Below the pieces are notes generated by a model, which was given only the letters and a program-made list of their open reading frames with translations, ran no database searches and was not told where the DNA came from. A stretch of DNA of 64,000 bases from Holophaga foetida DSM 6591 (GTDB taxonomy: Bacteria; Acidobacteriota; Holophagae; Holophagales; Holophagaceae): the NCBI RefSeq assembly GCF_000242615.2, contig NZ_KI912268.1, positions 325,229 to 389,228 on the forward strand, written 5' to 3'. Made by a program: the position numbers and the translations under genes. This document shows positions 43,081-51,235 of this stretch, piece by piece. Position 1 is the first letter of the stretch. Each line of letters starts with the position of its first letter.

Positions 43081-44151
43081 CTCTCCCGACTGGAGCACCA
43101 GGTCCCGGAGTCGCTGATCCCGCCTGCCCATGGGGAGGGCTCGCAATTCCTGGGCTGAAACCCAGCACTGGTTTTCCGTGGGTGGGAAGGGTTCCTCCAC
43201 TTCCAGGAGAAGGGGGGTGACCTGTTCCCGGCGGTGGGAATAGACCTGGGTCCATCCCTTCCACCTTTTGATTTCTACGGCCCGATAGCCACGAGCGGCC
43301 TCGGCGGCCTTCAGGTCCTGGGGTTGGATCTCTTCCCTGAGTGCCCAGGACCAGAGTCCAGCCAGGAGTCCATCTGGGGCGGGTATGTTCACCAGGTACT
43401 GTCCAGCTGTCTGGATGGCGATCAGGGTGATCTCCACGGAGCGGACCTTGGCCCTGGGGGCCACCAGGGGGATGTGGTCCACCGTGCCCGCCGCCCGGCT
43501 CCTGCAATCGGTTTCGAGGGGGCAGGAATCGCATTGGGCCCGTTTGGAACAGTGGGTTGCGCCCAGCTCCATGAGGGCCTGGGTCATGCGGGAGGGACCG
43601 TGGGCGGTCAGGGCGGGGCGCAGCCAGGTGCGAAGCTCATTCCCCCTGTCCTTGGGATCCGTCTCGATGCCCAGTAGGCGCGCCAGAACCCGGAAGGCAT
43701 TGCCATCGAGGGCGGGTTCGGGCCACTGGAAGGCGATGGAGGCGATGGCCGCCGCGGTGTAAGGCCCCAGTCCGGGCAGGGCCAGGAGACCCTCGAGGTC
43801 CGCAGGCCAACCCTGCTCATGGATGCTCCTGGCCGCCGCCTGCAGGAACCGGGCGCGACGGTAATAGCCGAGCCCCTCCCAGAGCTTGTGGATCTGCTGC
43901 TCTGGTGCCTCGGCCAGGGCCCGGACCGTGGGTAGGGCCAGCATCCAACGCTCGAAGTAGGGCACCACCGTGACCACCTGGGTCTGCTGGAGCATCAGCT
44001 CCGAAACCAGGACTGCGTAAGGGTCCGGGTGCGGCTGATCCAGATCCAGGGCCCGCCAGGGCAGCACCCGGCGATGGGCTTCGAACCAGCTGACCAGGGG
44101 TGTGAGAATGGCACTGGCCTCTGGCTTTTCCTCTGCGCCCTTTCTTCTCAT
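43048..44151 (-). CDS. mutY: A/G-specific adenine DNA glycosylase MutY
   Basis: 367 residues from ATG 44151. MutY removes adenine paired with 8-oxoguanine. The catalytic Glu lies in VLVSELMLQQTQV, the helix-hairpin-helix in LALPGLGPYTAAAIAS, the catalytic Asp in PALDGNAFRVLARL. The 4Fe-4S cysteines read C-x5-C-x2-C-x5-C (CSKRAQCDSCPLETDC); the family norm is x6 in the first gap. The C-terminal NUDIX-like 8-oxoG recognition domain is present. The start ATG and the last nine codons fall inside two copies of the dispersed repeat, so both termini are repeat-derived. Confidence 0.9.
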   Translation of the reverse strand: MRRKGAEEKPEASAILTPLVSWFEAHRRVLPWRALDLDQPHPDPYAVLVSELMLQQTQVVTVVPYFERWMLALPTVRALAEAPEQQIHKLWEGLGYYRRARFLQAAARSIHEQGWPADLEGLLALPGLGPYTAAAIASIAFQWPEPALDGNAFRVLARLLGIETDPKDRGNELRTWLRPALTAHGPSRMTQALMELGATHCSKRAQCDSCPLETDCRSRAAGTVDHIPLVAPRAKVRSVEITLIAIQTAGQYLVNIPAPDGLLAGLWSWALREEIQPQDLKAAEAARGYRAVEIKRWKGWTQVYSHRREQVTPLLLEVEEPFPPTENQCWVSAQELRALPMGRRDQRLRDLVLQSGEDSHAEAAEKE

Positions 44152-44172
44152 CTCTGCGCCCTCTGCGTTGGA
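44124..44172. repeat. Dispersed CGCAGAGGGCGCAGAG repeat copy at mutY 5' end
   Basis: The minus strand carries CAACGCAGAGGGCGCAGAG followed by ATGAGAAGAAAGGGCGCAGAGGAAAAGC, the same two-block layout as the arms at 5379-5450 and 50429-50495. It contains the mutY start codon. Confidence 0.85.
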
Positions 44173-44183
44173 TCCTTTAAATA

Positions 44184-44215
44184 CAAAAAAGCAGCGACCC
44201 GGAGATCGCTGCTTT
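44184..44215 (-). terminator. Terminator of tRNA-Leu
   Basis: AAAGCAGCGA (44188-44197) pairs with TCGCTGCTTT (44206-44215). On the minus strand the stem is followed by TTTTTTGTATTT. It begins one base after the tRNA CCA end. Confidence 0.85.
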
Positions 44216-44216
44216 A

Positions 44217-44302
44217 TGGTGCCCGCGAGCAGACTCGAACTGCTACGACTTGTGGTCACCACCCCCTCAAGATGGCGTGTCTACCAATTTCACCACGCGG
44301 GC
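44217..44302 (-). tRNA. tRNA-Leu (anticodon GAG)
   Basis: The minus strand reads GCCCGCG ... CGCGGGC for a 7-bp acceptor stem followed by encoded ACCA. A D-arm of the Leu type (TGGTGAAATTGGTAGACACGC), anticodon stem CCATC/GGTGG with loop TTGAGGG giving GAG, a long variable arm and T-loop TTCGAGT are all present. The long variable arm confirms a class II tRNA. Confidence 0.95.
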
Positions 44303-44344
44303 CTGAATACTAAGAATCCCATGCATCCAGGATGCTGTCAAGCA

Positions 44345-44665
44345 CTACTTTTGAGCAGGGGCGGGCATTTGCGGGGCGGGGGCGCTCTGAACCGGCTGGG
44401 TGCTGGTCTTCTTCTCGAGAACCGAGCGATTCTCACGCACAATGTTGAACTCGATGAGCAGGGAGGTGGCCAGGAAGCAGGCCGCCACCCAGTAGGTCAG
44501 CTTGGCGAGGAAGGGCGCGGCACCCTGGGCACCGAAGGCACTGTTGGCTCCGCCGCCGCCGAAGGCCGCTCCCAATCCGCCGCCCTTGGCCCCCGGCTGA
44601 AGCAGGATGCCCCCGATGAGGATCAGGCTCGCAATGATATGAAGAGTCAGCAGGAATCCGCTCAT
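44345..44665 (-). CDS. secG: Protein translocase subunit SecG
   Basis: 106 residues. Two membrane segments (LTLHIIASLILIGGILLQ and LAKLTYWVAACFLATSLLI) flank the conserved glycine-rich cytosolic loop with GAKGGGLGAAFGGGG. SecG stimulates SecYE-dependent export. The proline/alanine tail (TQPVQSAPAPQMPAPAQK) is common. A tRNA-Leu gene follows about 40 bp downstream. Confidence 0.93.
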   Translation of the reverse strand: MSGFLLTLHIIASLILIGGILLQPGAKGGGLGAAFGGGGANSAFGAQGAAPFLAKLTYWVAACFLATSLLIEFNIVRENRSVLEKKTSTQPVQSAPAPQMPAPAQK

Positions 44666-44736
44666 GAATACTCCGAACCCTTTATGCTACCAGGATCCGC
44701 GGGAACAGGTCCCCTTCCTTTTTGCTCGCCAGGGCT

Positions 44737-45936
44737 TCAGAGCATCTGGCTCAGCAGGGTCCGAAGGGGGACCGTGACGGGTCGGATGGCCTTGAAGCAA
44801 TCCAGAGCTTCGAAGGGCAGGTTCACGACCGCCTGGAAGGCGTGGGGGGCACCGGTCTGGGCCTGGAAGTAGGCCAGGGCTGGCGAAAGGCGGGTGTCGC
44901 TGGTCTTCACCTCTACCAGGAACCAGGGCTGGCGGTCCTTCACCACCAGGAAGTCGACCTCCCGTTTCTGCTTGTCACGCAGGTAGTGCAGCTCGAACGT
45001 TCCGAATCCCAGGTCAGTCCACCCCTCGACGGCCTTGAGCAGGTGGCAGGCTGTGAGGGTCTCGGCCCGATGCCCCTCGTCCAGGATGCCGCTCCAGTCC
45101 CGCAGGAACCATTTGGGCTCCTTGCGCAGGGCTTTGGCCACGTTGGTGAACCAGGGGCGGACCAGGAATCCGTAGTGGAGGTGCTCCAGGAGATCCACCC
45201 ATCGCTTGATGGTGTCCACGGCCACCCCCACCTCGGCTGCCAGATTGGCGTAGACGAGCTGCTCCCCGCTGCGCTCTGCCAGGAGGCGCATCAGGATCTC
45301 CAGGGTCCCCAGTTCCTGGACCCGGGTGAGTTCCCGGAGATCCTCGTGCGCGAGCTGATCCTGCCGGAGGGAACGCCAGCGTCGGGTGAAGCGGAGGTCC
45401 CTCCGCAGGAATGGCTCCGGAAAGCCGCCATGGACCCAGAGAGCCTCCCAGTCGGCTTCATCGATGGGCATGGGGAGACGGATCTCATGGTCGGGGAGGT
45501 CGACCCGGGCGCACTCCGCCACGGACCAGGGGTGCATGCGGTAGAGCAGGTAGCGGCCCATGAGGCTGTCGCCCCCCCGCCGGAAGACATCCAGTCGGGA
45601 ACTGCCCGTCACCATGACCTTGGCCCGCTCGCCATAAGTATCGAAGAAGCCCTTGAGTATAGCCTTCCAGCGGGGGGTCTTGTGCAGTTCGTCCAGGACG
45701 ACCACCGGCAGGTCGGCTCGCAGACGATCCAACTCCAGGGCCTCTGCCAGCGCCGCCGGGCCCTTCACGAGAATGCGGCGATCATCCGTGTTGTCCCAGT
45801 TGAAGTATCGGTCCCCCAGGCCTCGGCAGACCGTGGTCTTGCCCACCTGTCGCGGGCCGCTCACCAGGGCCATCTGGCGGTTCCTTCGGAAATGGTCGTT
45901 CAGGAGCGCTGTATAGAATCGGGGCCGGTGTGTCAT
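44737..45936 (-). CDS. AAA ATPase with DUF4143 domain
   Basis: 399 residues. The N-terminal AAA domain has Walker A SGPRQVGKTTV and Walker B VVVLDELHK, followed by sensor VTGSSRLDVFRRGG. The C-terminal DUF4143 region contains the nuclease-like RDKQKREVDFLVVKDRQPWFLVEVK block, a PD-(D/E)xK-like D-x-n-E-x-K arrangement. Such proteins are widespread, often mobile and of unknown function; a role in defence or toxin-antitoxin-like control has been suggested for some. A candidate -10 (GATAAT, 45948-45943) sits six bases before the ATG with no ribosome binding site, so a leaderless mRNA is plausible. Confidence 0.85.
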   Translation of the reverse strand: MTHRPRFYTALLNDHFRRNRQMALVSGPRQVGKTTVCRGLGDRYFNWDNTDDRRILVKGPAALAEALELDRLRADLPVVVLDELHKTPRWKAILKGFFDTYGERAKVMVTGSSRLDVFRRGGDSLMGRYLLYRMHPWSVAECARVDLPDHEIRLPMPIDEADWEALWVHGGFPEPFLRRDLRFTRRWRSLRQDQLAHEDLRELTRVQELGTLEILMRLLAERSGEQLVYANLAAEVGVAVDTIKRWVDLLEHLHYGFLVRPWFTNVAKALRKEPKWFLRDWSGILDEGHRAETLTACHLLKAVEGWTDLGFGTFELHYLRDKQKREVDFLVVKDRQPWFLVEVKTSDTRLSPALAYFQAQTGAPHAFQAVVNLPFEALDCFKAIRPVTVPLRTLLSQML

Positions 45937-45964
45937 CTGACTATTATCGCGTATGTCGTAAAAT

Positions 45965-46006
45965 GGTCCAGACCATATTCGTGATGTGTCGAAAATGGTC
46001 TGGACC
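45965..46006 (-). promoter_or_regulatory. Tandem operator-like palindromes upstream of the AAA ATPase
   Basis: GGTC-CA-GACC at 45965-45974 and GGTC-TG-GACC at 45997-46006, each preceded by a related AAAAT context (TCGTAAAATGGTC and TCGAAAATGGTC). Their centres are 32 bp apart, about three helical turns, which suits cooperative binding of a dimeric regulator on one DNA face. The first overlaps where a -35 element would lie for the candidate -10 at 45943-45948. Confidence 0.55.
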
Positions 46007-46104
46007 GCCTCCTGATGTCGGGCTGAATGCCGAGCGGCCAGTCCGGTTTCCCGTCCTGGCCGCTTCTCTCTTCGTGGTGCATCCTTAGCCGACGCGGGCC
46101 GGGC

Positions 46105-46746
46105 TCAATCCTGGTGCTTCAGTGCCTTGATAAGGATCTCGGCCAGGGGCTTGATCTTGTGGGGCTCGCTGAGGTAGGCGCCCCGGGCTGCCACGAGGCG
46201 GGCGGAGGAGCGGCCCAGGAGGGCGATCTCCACCAGGCCGTGGGCCTTGAGGGTTCCCCCGGTCTGCACCAGGTCCACGATGCCGTCCGCCAGGCCCAGG
46301 AGGGGGGCCAGCTCGACGCTGCTGCTGAGGGGCACCAGTTCGGCGGTGAGGCCTTCCTTGGCCAGCCATGCTTCGGTGGAGCGCTGGAACTTGGTGGCCA
46401 GACGGAGGTGGGGACGGTTCCGCAGTTCCTCCAAAGTCGTGCCCTGGGGGACGCAGAGGGACATGCGGCAGGCACCGAATTCCAGGTCCGCCAGCTCCAG
46501 GAGATCCATATCCAGCTCGTCCAGGGTGTCCGAGCCCACGATGCCGAGGGCGGCCACACCGGCGGCCACGTACCGGGGCAGATCGCTGCCCTTGAGGAGC
46601 AGGGCCTGGACCTCGGGGGTGGCGGTGGGGATCCGCAGCACCCGGGACTTCATGGCCGTGGCGTCCAGGGCTAGCGGCGTGTCCACCAGAAGCTTCATCA
46701 GTTCGTCGCCGAGGCGACCCTTGGGATAGGCGATCAGGATGCTCAT
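46105..46746 (-). CDS. hisG: ATP phosphoribosyltransferase, short form
   Basis: 213 residues, the short catalytic type that needs HisZ. It performs the first step of histidine synthesis, joining ATP and PRPP. Features include YPKGRLGDELMKLL at the start, VAALGIVGSDTLDE and the PRPP loop ADGIVDLVQTGGTLKAHGL. Its ATG overlaps the hisZ stop (ATGA). It is the last gene of the operon. Confidence 0.93.
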   Translation of the reverse strand: MSILIAYPKGRLGDELMKLLVDTPLALDATAMKSRVLRIPTATPEVQALLLKGSDLPRYVAAGVAALGIVGSDTLDELDMDLLELADLEFGACRMSLCVPQGTTLEELRNRPHLRLATKFQRSTEAWLAKEGLTAELVPLSSSVELAPLLGLADGIVDLVQTGGTLKAHGLVEIALLGRSSARLVAARGAYLSEPHKIKPLAEILIKALKHQD

Positions 46747-47708
46747 GGCTGCTCGAAGAGGTCGGGCCGGGTTTCGGCCAGGTCCAGGAGGCGGGAGATG
46801 CGGACGCAGAAGCCTGCGGCCTGCCAGGGCTTGCCCAGCTCGGGATAGAGGCCGTCGTAACGGCCGCCCGAGGCCAGTTCCTGCTGGGCGCCGGGGGCCC
46901 AGAGGCGCAGGGTGGGGCCGGTGTAGAAGTCCAGGCCCTCCACATCCGCCAGATCCAGGCGCAGTTCCAGGTTGGGGGGCAGGATGGGCAGCAGGCTCCG
47001 GAGGGCCTGCTCCATGTGTCGACGATCGTCCTTGAGGAGATCGGCGTAGGGGCTGGCGTCCAGGGCCTTGAGGGCCTCGGCGCCACCCAGTTCGGAGACC
47101 AGGGCCTGGGCGTGGGCCGTCAGGCGCTCTGCGGCGGGGTGTCCCTCCAGGACCTGGAGGACCCGGTGGGGAGCACGGCGGGAGAGGGCGGATACCACGG
47201 CTTTCGTCTGCTCCGGCGAGAGTTGCTCAGCCTCCATGGGACGGCGCACCAGGGCGGCGTTGCCCAGGTGGATGATGGCGTTCTTCAGGCCGATGGCCCC
47301 GGGAACCGCCATGAGGAGGCGAGCCAGTTCGAGGTCGCTCTCCCCGTTGGCCTCGGCCCCGTTCTGGATGAATTCGCAGCCCACCTCGAAGCGTTCGACA
47401 GCCTCCCAGGGCTGGACAGGGCGACGGAAGACCGGGCCAGCGTAAGAGATCCGGCCCGGAGGTTCGGGGAAGCGGCGGGTGACGACACCGGCCAGGGCGA
47501 CGGTGAAGTCCCAGCGCAGGGCCACCAGATCCTCGCCGTCGAAGAAGCGCAGGGCGCCTTCCGGTACGGGATCCCGCATCACCATCGAGGGGTGCATCTC
47601 CCGGCAGCCCGCCTGCTCCAGAAGGGTCATGAGGGCCGTCTCCCAGCGCCGCAGGCGTCCGGCGGCCCGGAAGAGGAGATCGGGGAAGTGTGGGGTTCGG
47701 ACTGGCAT
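46743..47708 (-). CDS. hisZ: ATP phosphoribosyltransferase regulatory subunit HisZ
   Basis: 321 residues related to histidyl-tRNA synthetase but without the anticodon domain. Blocks such as FFDGEDLVALRWDFTVALAGV, FRRPVQPWEAVERFEVGCEFI and SGGRYDGLYPELG are class II synthetase-like. The protein activates the short HisG and gives histidine feedback. It overlaps hisIE by one base (TGATG) and hisG by four. Confidence 0.92.
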   Translation of the reverse strand: MPVRTPHFPDLLFRAAGRLRRWETALMTLLEQAGCREMHPSMVMRDPVPEGALRFFDGEDLVALRWDFTVALAGVVTRRFPEPPGRISYAGPVFRRPVQPWEAVERFEVGCEFIQNGAEANGESDLELARLLMAVPGAIGLKNAIIHLGNAALVRRPMEAEQLSPEQTKAVVSALSRRAPHRVLQVLEGHPAAERLTAHAQALVSELGGAEALKALDASPYADLLKDDRRHMEQALRSLLPILPPNLELRLDLADVEGLDFYTGPTLRLWAPGAQQELASGGRYDGLYPELGKPWQAAGFCVRISRLLDLAETRPDLFEQP

Positions 47709-48334
47709 CAGGCGGGTCCTCCCGTGGCCTTGGCGTGGCGCTTGTGGAGCACTTCAATGGCCTCGTTGAGGGAGGCGCCGTAGTTCAGGAGCAGCAGGTC
47801 AAGGTGGAAGATGAGGTCTGCCGCCTCGCCCAGGAATTCCTCGCGATCATCGTTCTTGGCGGCGATGACCACCTCGCCGGCCTCCTCCACCACCTTCTTG
47901 CCGATGCGGTCCACACCCTTGGCGAAGAGCTTCTGGGTGTAGCTCCCCTCGGGGTCGGCGGCGGCCTTCCGGCCCTTCAGCAGGGTCTCCAGGCGGCCCA
48001 TCCAGGGCAGGGTGGTGGGCCAGGGCTCCTCGCCGTCGAAGCAGCTGGAGGTCCCGTTGTGGCAGGCGGGACCCTCGGGTTCCGCCAGGATCAGGAGGGT
48101 GTCGCGGTCGCAGTCGGGACGGATCTGCACCAGCTTGAGGCGGTTCCCGCTGGTTTCCCCCTTGGTCCAGAGGGCCTGGCGGGAGCGGCTCCAGAACGTC
48201 ACGAAGCCGGTCTTCTGGGTGAGATCCAGGGCCTCACGGTTGAGCCAGGCCATCATGCGGACCTCGCCGTAGAGATCCTGCACGATGCCCGGGATCAGGC
48301 CGTTTTCGTCGAATTTGAGGGTCGAGATGTCCAT
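47708..48334 (-). CDS. hisIE: Bifunctional phosphoribosyl-AMP cyclohydrolase/phosphoribosyl-ATP pyrophosphatase
   Basis: 208 residues with two domains. The N-terminal cyclohydrolase (about 1-115) has MMAWLNREAL, WSRSRQALWTKGETSGN, DCDRDTLL and the metal-binding ACHNGTSSCF. The C-terminal HisE domain (about 125-200) has YTQKLFAKGVDRIGKKVVEEAGEVVIAAK and EAADLIFHLDLLL. These are steps 2 and 3 of histidine synthesis. hisF ends two bases upstream. Confidence 0.94.
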   Translation of the reverse strand: MDISTLKFDENGLIPGIVQDLYGEVRMMAWLNREALDLTQKTGFVTFWSRSRQALWTKGETSGNRLKLVQIRPDCDRDTLLILAEPEGPACHNGTSSCFDGEEPWPTTLPWMGRLETLLKGRKAAADPEGSYTQKLFAKGVDRIGKKVVEEAGEVVIAAKNDDREEFLGEAADLIFHLDLLLLNYGASLNEAIEVLHKRHAKATGGPA

Positions 48335-48335
48335 G

Positions 48336-49088
48336 TCAGCTCCGAGTCACAACGCCATGCTGCGCGAGGTAGGTCTTGAGGGTGGGGATGGGCAGGATGC
48401 CTTCGTGGAACAGGGTGGCGGCCAGCACCGCATCGGCACCGTGCTCGAGGGCCTCCAGGAAGTGGACGTCCTTGCCAGCGCCCCCCGAGGCGATCAGGGG
48501 GATGGGCAGCTTGGAGGCCTGCTCCAGCAGTTCCAGATCGAAGCCGTCCAGGGTGCCGTCCCGGTCCATGGAGGTCAGGAGGATCTCACCGGCCCCCAGC
48601 TCATTGAGCTGCCAGAGCCACTCGATGGCGGAGCGCTCCGTGGGCTGGGTGCCGCCCTTGAGGTAGACCCGCCATCCCAGCTCTGGATCGCGCTTCACGT
48701 CCACGGCGGCCACGACGCACTGGCGCCCGAAGGCCTCCGCCATCTCCGTCACCAGTTCGGGACGGTTGGAGGCGGCGGTGTTGACGGCGACCTTGTCGGC
48801 GCCAGCCCGCAGCAGGAGGCGGCCATCCTCTGCGGAGGAGACGCCGCCCCCCACGGTGAAGGGGATGCTCAGTTCCCGGGCCACGCCCCGCACCCAGGCC
48901 TCGCGGGTGCCGCGATTCTCCAGGGAGGCGGCGATGTCCAGGAAGACCAGCTCGTCGGCGCCTTCCTTGTCGTAGCGCTTGGCCAGTTCGACCGGGCTTC
49001 CCAGGTCACGCAGCTGCTTGAACTGAATACCCTTCACCACTCGGCCGTTCTTGACGTCCAGGCAGGGAACGATGCGTTTCGCGGGCAT
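48336..49088 (-). CDS. hisF: Imidazole glycerol phosphate synthase, cyclase subunit
   Basis: 250 residues, a half-barrel-duplicated TIM barrel. RIVPCLDVKNGRVVKG carries the first catalytic Asp, LTSMDRDGTLDGFDLEL the second, and IPFTVGGGVSSAEDGR and PLIASGGAGKDVHF the phosphate loops. It joins PRFAR with HisH-supplied ammonia to form IGP and AICAR. Its ATG shares one base with the hisA stop. Confidence 0.95.
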   Translation of the reverse strand: MPAKRIVPCLDVKNGRVVKGIQFKQLRDLGSPVELAKRYDKEGADELVFLDIAASLENRGTREAWVRGVARELSIPFTVGGGVSSAEDGRLLLRAGADKVAVNTAASNRPELVTEMAEAFGRQCVVAAVDVKRDPELGWRVYLKGGTQPTERSAIEWLWQLNELGAGEILLTSMDRDGTLDGFDLELLEQASKLPIPLIASGGAGKDVHFLEALEHGADAVLAATLFHEGILPIPTLKTYLAQHGVVTRS

Positions 49089-49795
49089 CAGGCACCTCCC
49101 CGGAGGGCGGCCTGGACCCTGGGATCCTCAAGGACGATGTGGCCTTCCATGAGGGCCTTGCCGCTGATGGCTCCAGTGATGCCCGGAACCAGGGAGAGGG
49201 ACTCCAGGTCTGTGATGGCCTTGAGGCCACCGCTGGCCTGGACCTGGAAACCGGCCTTGGCCACCAGGGCCGTGGCCTCGATGCCTGGCCCCTCCAGGGT
49301 GCCGTCCCGGCCCACATCCGTCACCAGGGCGCGGTCGATGCCCAGGTCCAGGAGGGAGCGGAAGATGGCTTCGTTGCTGCGGCCGCTGGCGCTCTGCCAG
49401 CCCCGGGTGACGACTTCCAGATTCTTCATGTCCAGCGCAGCGATGAGGCCCTGGAGGTCCGCGAGGGCCTCGGGCTTCTCGACCGCCAGGGTGCCCACCA
49501 CCGCCTCGAAGCCTAGATCCAGGACTTCCTGGACGGTTTCCCGGCTCCGCAGGCCACCTCCCAGCTGGAACTGGACCGATGGGTAGCGCTTGGGGAATTC
49601 GACGAAGGCGCCCTGGTGGGCCTCTCCGAAGGCGGCATCCAGATCCACCAGGTGGATGCGGGTAGCTCCGGCGGCCATCACCTTCTCGACCCAGGATTCG
49701 GGCGAGAACTCATAGAAGGTGGCCTGGTTGCGGTCACCGTGGCGCAGGCGCACCAGGCGGCCTGCCATGAGGTCCATGCTGGGAATCAGTTGCAT
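49088..49795 (-). CDS. hisA: Phosphoribosylformimino-5-aminoimidazole carboxamide isomerase
   Basis: 235 residues. IPSMDLMAGRLVRLRHGD holds the N-terminal catalytic Asp and VTDVGRDGTLEGPG the second, with FQLGGGLRS and VQASGGLKA as phosphate loops of the duplicated half barrel. It opens the ribose of ProFAR. The start overlaps the hisH stop by 10 bp. Confidence 0.95.
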   Translation of the reverse strand: MQLIPSMDLMAGRLVRLRHGDRNQATFYEFSPESWVEKVMAAGATRIHLVDLDAAFGEAHQGAFVEFPKRYPSVQFQLGGGLRSRETVQEVLDLGFEAVVGTLAVEKPEALADLQGLIAALDMKNLEVVTRGWQSASGRSNEAIFRSLLDLGIDRALVTDVGRDGTLEGPGIEATALVAKAGFQVQASGGLKAITDLESLSLVPGITGAISGKALMEGHIVLEDPRVQAALRGGA

Positions 49796-50406
49796 GTCGT
49801 CTCCCGTGTTGCGCCCATCCAGGCCAGGGCGGACTGGAGAAGCAGGAGCCCCAGGGGGCCGGATTTCTCGGGGTGGGGCTGGAAGCCCAGGGTGCGGCCC
49901 CGGGCCTCCACGGCGGCGAAATCGCGACCGTGGTGCGCCGTCAGGATGGTGCCTTCATTGGCTTCCAGGGCATAGCTGTGGACGAAGTAGAGCCAGCCTC
50001 CGGTGGGGTTCCCGAAGGCGGGATGGGCATGGTTCAGGGTCACCTGGCTCCAGCCCATGTGGGGGACCTTGACTCCGGGGCCCAGGCGGCGCACGACGCC
50101 GGGCAGGAGGCCCAGGCCGTCTTCCCTGGGGGCCTCTTCACTGCCCTCGGCCAGGAGCTGAAGGCCCAGGCAGATGCCCAGCAGGGGGCGGCCCGAGGCC
50201 ACCATGCCCGGTAGTTCCCGCCACCAGCCCCGCTGTACCAGGGAGCGCTTGGCGGATTCGAAGTGACCCACCCCCGGGAGCACCAGGGGGCCATCCTCAC
50301 CCGCCTCGTCGGGACCCTGGGCCAGCCGGTAGGGCAGTCCCAGGCGCTCCAGGGCCCCCTCCAGGGAGGCCAGGTTTCCTGCGTCGTAGTCGATCAGAGT
50401 GAGCAT
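49786..50406 (-). CDS. hisH: Imidazole glycerol phosphate synthase, glutamine amidotransferase subunit
   Basis: 206 residues from ATG 50406 (MLTLIDYDAGN). The frame extends 93 codons further, but that part is the inverted repeat element and is not protein. The nucleophile lies in LLGICLGLQLL, and the catalytic His-x-Glu in FQPHPEKSGPLG. It supplies ammonia to HisF. Confidence 0.94.
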   Translation of the reverse strand: MLTLIDYDAGNLASLEGALERLGLPYRLAQGPDEAGEDGPLVLPGVGHFESAKRSLVQRGWWRELPGMVASGRPLLGICLGLQLLAEGSEEAPREDGLGLLPGVVRRLGPGVKVPHMGWSQVTLNHAHPAFGNPTGGWLYFVHSYALEANEGTILTAHHGRDFAAVEARGRTLGFQPHPEKSGPLGLLLLQSALAWMGATRETTCN

Positions 50407-50428
50407 GGGGACATTCCGGTGGGGGGCG

Positions 50429-50642
50429 GGAAAGGAGTCAACGCAGAGGGCGCGGAGAAAGAAAAGAAAGGGCGCAGAGAAAAGCTGAAAAGCAAGGAGG
50501 ATCTGGGACGCTGAGCATGGAGTCGTAAGGCAACCGGGCGGGGAGGTTTCGCGAGATCGGCGCCTGTCTCGATTGCTTTTCTCATCTTTTCTCTGCGCCC
50601 TTTCTTTATAAACTCTGCGCCCTCTGCGTTGACTCTTTTCCG
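50429..50642. repeat. MITE-like element with about 67-bp inverted arms inside the his operon
   Basis: Left arm 50429-50495 and right arm 50573-50642 are imperfect inverted copies of the dispersed repeat. Both carry GGAAA(A/G)GAGTCAACGCAGAG, then a G-C block, then GAAAGGGCGCAGAGAAAAG, ending AAAAGCAA. About 77 bp of unrelated sequence lie between. It sits between the hisB stop (50654) and the hisH start (50406), so an RNA through it would form a very long hairpin in mid-operon. Confidence 0.85.
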
Positions 50643-50653
50643 ATCGGTGAGTT

Positions 50654-51235
50654 CTAGACCAGGGTGCCCTTGGTAGACGGGACATCCCCCCCGGTGATGG
50701 CCACGGCCTGGCGCAGGGCCCGGGCCAGGGCCTTGAAGAGGGCCTCGATCTTGTGGTGGAGGTTCACGCCCCGCAGGACATCGGCATGGAGGGTGAGGGC
50801 GCCCCGGTTGGCCAGGGCCACGAAGAACTCCCGCACCATCTCGGTCTGGAAGCCATCCCCCATGACCAGGTGGGGCATGGGGGCCTCGAAGACACAGCAG
50901 GGGCGGCCGGAGAGATCGATGACCACCCGGGCCAGGGCCTCATCCAGGGGGACGTAGGCATGGCCGTACCGCTCGATGCCCCGGCGGTCGCCGAGGGCTT
51001 CCTTGAGGGCTTCGCCCAGGCAGAGGCCCACGTCCTCCACCAGGTGGTGGCTGTCCACGGGCAGATCGCCCTTGGCCTCGATCTGGAGGCCCAGGCCGCC
51101 ATGCTTGGCGATCTGCATGAGCATGTGATCGAAGAAGCCCAGTCCCGTCTGGATGCGGGTTTCGCCGCCATCCAGGTTCAGGGTCAGCCGGATCTCGGTC
51201 TCGCCGGTCTTGCGTTGGAGGGTGGCACTTCTCAT
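50654..51235 (-). CDS. hisB: Imidazoleglycerol-phosphate dehydratase
   Basis: 193 residues, the monofunctional dehydratase without the phosphatase domain of the enterobacterial fusion. Manganese-binding His motifs are visible: GFFDHMLMQIAKHGG, DSHHLVEDVG and LHADVLRGVNLHHKIEALFKALA. The ATG overlaps the stop of the HAD gene (ATGA). A separate histidinol-phosphate phosphatase is therefore needed. Confidence 0.95.
   Translation of the reverse strand: MRSATLQRKTGETEIRLTLNLDGGETRIQTGLGFFDHMLMQIAKHGGLGLQIEAKGDLPVDSHHLVEDVGLCLGEALKEALGDRRGIERYGHAYVPLDEALARVVIDLSGRPCCVFEAPMPHLVMGDGFQTEMVREFFVALANRGALTLHADVLRGVNLHHKIEALFKALARALRQAVAITGGDVPSTKGTLV

Noticed and set aside
50407..50685. N-terminal extension of hisH by 93 codons
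   Set aside because: The extension is translated MITE-like repeat. The family start MLTLIDYDAGN lies at 50406.
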